Shown here piece by piece: positions 62,401 through 64,000 of a DNA stretch of 64,000 nucleotides. The notes below the pieces were generated by a model. It saw nothing but the letters and a program-made list of their open reading frames with translations, was not told where the DNA came from and did not search any database. The stretch is from Paralichthys olivaceus (taxonomy: Eukaryota; Chordata; Actinopteri; Pleuronectiformes; Paralichthyidae): positions 16,769,501-16,833,500 of the forward strand of contig NC_091110.1 in assembly GCF_024713975.1 (NCBI RefSeq), written 5' to 3'. Position 1 is the stretch's first letter. Each line of letters opens with the position of its first letter. The position numbers and the translations under genes were made by a program.

Positions 62401-63612
62401 AAGAGCAGCAACATTTGGCTAAAAGAAAGGAACCATGGACGGGTGACACAAAAACGAGGGAGTAAAGGAAACAGGAGCTGGAGTCGGCCTGTTTGAAATC
62501 CTGCTCTGAATCCCCAAACAGCAGCAAACTACAGATTAAAACCCTGCAAATGCAGATTCACATCTTCAGCTGAGGAGGTTTGTTGTTGCAATAACTTTGA
62601 TTAAATAATTACAATATAAGAAAACATTGAAACTTCACTTCAGACTTGGACGGATGTGGAGCTTTGTACATTGACACTCACTTGCGTTGACAGTTTAGTT
62701 TACTGGTGTTGCTAATTTCAACCAACGTTGTCAAAGCATGTCGAACCTACGGCGGCCTGCAGCAAGAATTTAAAGGGCGACTCCAGGGGAAGTGTTCGGT
62801 TTGTCTGTTCTACAGTACAAACATGGCGGACTCTGTGGAAGAGGAAGTTCAGAAATTCCCCCCCAAGTCCTGCACTCTGGATCTTTAATCCTTTGTCTGT
62901 TCTCAGACAAGTTCTATGATATTCTAATTGGGCAACTACAGCCCGTCTGTGGATAGGACGCTGACATTTGTTGGGTTATTTCTTTGCCCAAGTTCCATCT
63001 TTCTACAAGTTTTGTGGAAATTCATTCAGCAGTTTTTGCGTAATCGTGCCGACCATCAAACAAAACTCCACATAAACTCCTAAGCAATGTAACACGAGTC
63101 AAATACCTAACATTATAATGACATATAATAATTGATCTCTGATTAGTGAAATTTTTTGCTGTTTGTTTGTTTTGTTTTATTTTATGAACTAAAGCTTTTA
63201 CTTTTGGTCTTTTGCAAATTTCTTATTTGTGTTGTCTTGGTGTGTTGGGAGGTTTTGTTTACTTCCTGTACTTTGCTATATTGCAAATGTTTTAACCAAG
63301 TAAAAATAAAGACTTAATGAACCAGAATATAAGAATAATATCACTTGTTTCCTCCATTGAGGCTGCACTCAGGTATATATATATATATATATATAATATA
63401 TTTGCAGCCTTCACATGCACTACAGAGCTTGAGTTTCACACCTCACACGTGAACTGACAGACACGTTTCCAAAAATACCCAGCGGAACTTACCGCGAACC
63501 CCGGCGCTTCCTGGACATCCCGAGTGGGGACAGTGAGGAGCAGGACCGCGACCACCCCGCCGAGCAGGAGGAGGACGGGGAGGACAGGATGAGAGGAGCG
63601 CTGCTGAGCCAT
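56427..63612 (-). CDS. entpd2: Ectonucleoside triphosphate diphosphohydrolase 2
   Basis: Plasma-membrane ecto-ATPase that hydrolyses extracellular nucleoside triphosphates and so shapes purinergic signalling. Exons: 63612-63493, 61090-60973, 60261-60111, 58566-58407, 58234-58007, 57765-57496, 57346-57227, 56865-56731 and 56642-56427, giving 505 aa versus 495 in human. N-terminal TM about 12-31, C-terminal TM about 465-490, ectodomain between. Apyrase conserved regions: ACR1 DAGSSHT (46-52), ACR2 ATAGMRL (122-128), ACR3 [16 protein letters not shown] (162-177, catalytic Glu), ACR4 [11 protein letters not shown] (202-212), ACR5 [12 protein letters not shown] (436-447). CPFSRCSF and [13 protein letters not shown] point to ENTPD2 rather than ENTPD8 or ENTPD1. 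Exon 6 has two in-frame acceptors six bases apart. Which teleost entpd2 copy this is cannot be settled. Confidence 0.93.
58831..59010 (+). repeat. Family A copy with about 20-base C run
   Basis: It contains 'aggggcagatacaggattt', a run of about 20 C, 'ttgtgaatctcccaagaaat', and 'ggtgaaatttggtgtggatc' followed by 'tggatcat'. It lies in entpd2 intron 3. Confidence 0.55.
60734..60774. repeat. (TAC)n trinucleotide repeat
   Basis: Imperfect TAC/TTC trinucleotide run in entpd2 intron 2. Confidence 0.85.
61325..61600 (+). repeat. Dispersed repeat family A, long 3' copy
   Basis: It contains 'ggctcagggaagaactcgtt', 'ggtcaatccaggattttt', 'cactttctttaacattgcga', 'ccaccaggcacatttaaagc', 'actgatatctatggg', and a terminal 'gagctgttctagtt'. 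It is the longest copy in the window and lies inside entpd2 intron 1 (61091-63492). Confidence 0.65.
62045..62112. repeat. Two (CA)n runs separated by mixed sequence
   Basis: CA dinucleotide runs at about 62045-62072 and 62089-62112, followed by an (AAAC)n run near 62120-62145. They lie in entpd2 intron 1. Confidence 0.9.
62690..62900 (-). repeat. Dispersed teleost repeat, possibly family F
   Basis: 'acagtttagtttactggtgt', 'tgctaatttcaac', 'acagtacaaacatggcggac' and 'tctgtggaagaggaagttca' resemble segments of a long fish repeat. Orientation and exact limits are uncertain. It lies in entpd2 intron 1. Confidence 0.45.
62984..63066 (-). repeat. Family A fragment, inverted
   Basis: 'attcagcagtttttgcgtaa' followed by 'tcgtgccgaccatcaaac' is the reverse complement of the central part of family A as seen at 26298 and 29160. 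It lies in entpd2 intron 1. Confidence 0.5.
63374..63402. repeat. (AT)n microsatellite
   Basis: About 28 bases of alternating AT, about 100 bases inside entpd2 intron 1 from the exon 1 donor. Confidence 0.9.
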
Positions 63613-64000
63613 GACGTGACGGTGAGAAGTGAGAGGAGCGGCTCCTCCGTGCGCCTGGAAACCTGAGCTCTGACTGACCGGAGAGGGAGAAGTGGCGCAC
63701 GGCTTTTCTCAGTTACCATAACCTCCGCGTGAGGTGTCACGCTTCACCTGCCTCCTGATTTACATTTCGCTTGAGATAGCAAAGAAGAGACGGGGCTGAA
63801 TTTATGTCCCTCCTCCAGTTCGTGCGCCTGGATCAGCTCCTGAATGCGCACAGCTCCAAGGATACTGGTGCCACGGAGGGAAAAATGTTTCTATCCAGGC
63901 CAGAGCCGGTGACAGATGAAACCTGCAGCTCATTCACATTCAGGGTTAGTCAGGGTGGAGCCTTTGTGTCATTTCCTTGTTAAGAAAAATATGAATCATT
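63613..64000. other. entpd2 5' flank
   Basis: Moderately CpG-rich sequence upstream of the entpd2 ATG, expected to hold its 5' UTR and promoter. No TATA or other strong core motif was recognised, and no further gene is visible before the window ends. Confidence 0.45.

Noticed and set aside
10287-63612. Operon-like co-directional gene cluster as a functional system
   Set aside because: The genes are separated by intergenic DNA, have separate promoter signatures and have unrelated functions. Conserved vertebrate synteny explains the arrangement.

Overview
The window is ordinary nuclear genomic DNA of a ray-finned (teleost) fish. Five multi-exon genes can be read with GT-AG introns, all on the minus strand, and their proteins are close to vertebrate families. 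The spaces hold simple repeats and dispersed repeats of kinds typical of teleost genomes. I saw no prokaryotic, phage or CRISPR structure, and no new multi-gene system.

Layout from right to left, which is the direction of transcription: entpd2 (ecto-nucleotidase, coding 63612-56427, 9 exons, 505 aa); phpt1 (phosphohistidine phosphatase, 54498-53736, 3 exons, 118 aa); mamdc4 (apical endosomal glycoprotein/endotubin, 52214-42473, 29 coding exons, 1209 aa); a doubtful two-exon small membrane-protein candidate (40921-39954); glul (glutamine synthetase, 36789-33561, 6 coding exons plus a non-coding first exon near 37.6 kb, 384 aa); arrdc1 (arrestin-domain adaptor, 31605-10287, 8 exons, 440 aa, first intron about 14 kb). 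A CpG-rich minus-strand first exon at 4.3-4.5 kb is, by gene order, probably the start of ehmt1 running off the left edge.

From memory of the human map, PHPT1-MAMDC4, ARRDC1-EHMT1 and ENTPD2 all lie in human 9q34.3, so the block is conserved synteny. The exception is glul, whose human gene is on 1q25, a region paralogous to 9q34. The fish gene here may be an anciently duplicated copy lost from the mammalian 9q34 block. The genes have unrelated jobs (extracellular ATP hydrolysis, protein-histidine dephosphorylation, apical endocytic membrane, ammonia/glutamate metabolism, ubiquitin-ligase adaptor and microvesicle budding) and share only position and strand.

Points most worth checking are a four-copy ~200 bp tandem array beside the putative ehmt1 first exon, a 21 bp-periodic ETS-core array upstream of phpt1, a (CAG)15 tract just upstream of the small candidate gene, a G-triplet tract touching the exon 21 donor of mamdc4, and at least nine fragments of one dispersed repeat family. 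Splice sites were placed by eye from reading frame, GT-AG rule and similarity. UTR ends are mostly unknown.
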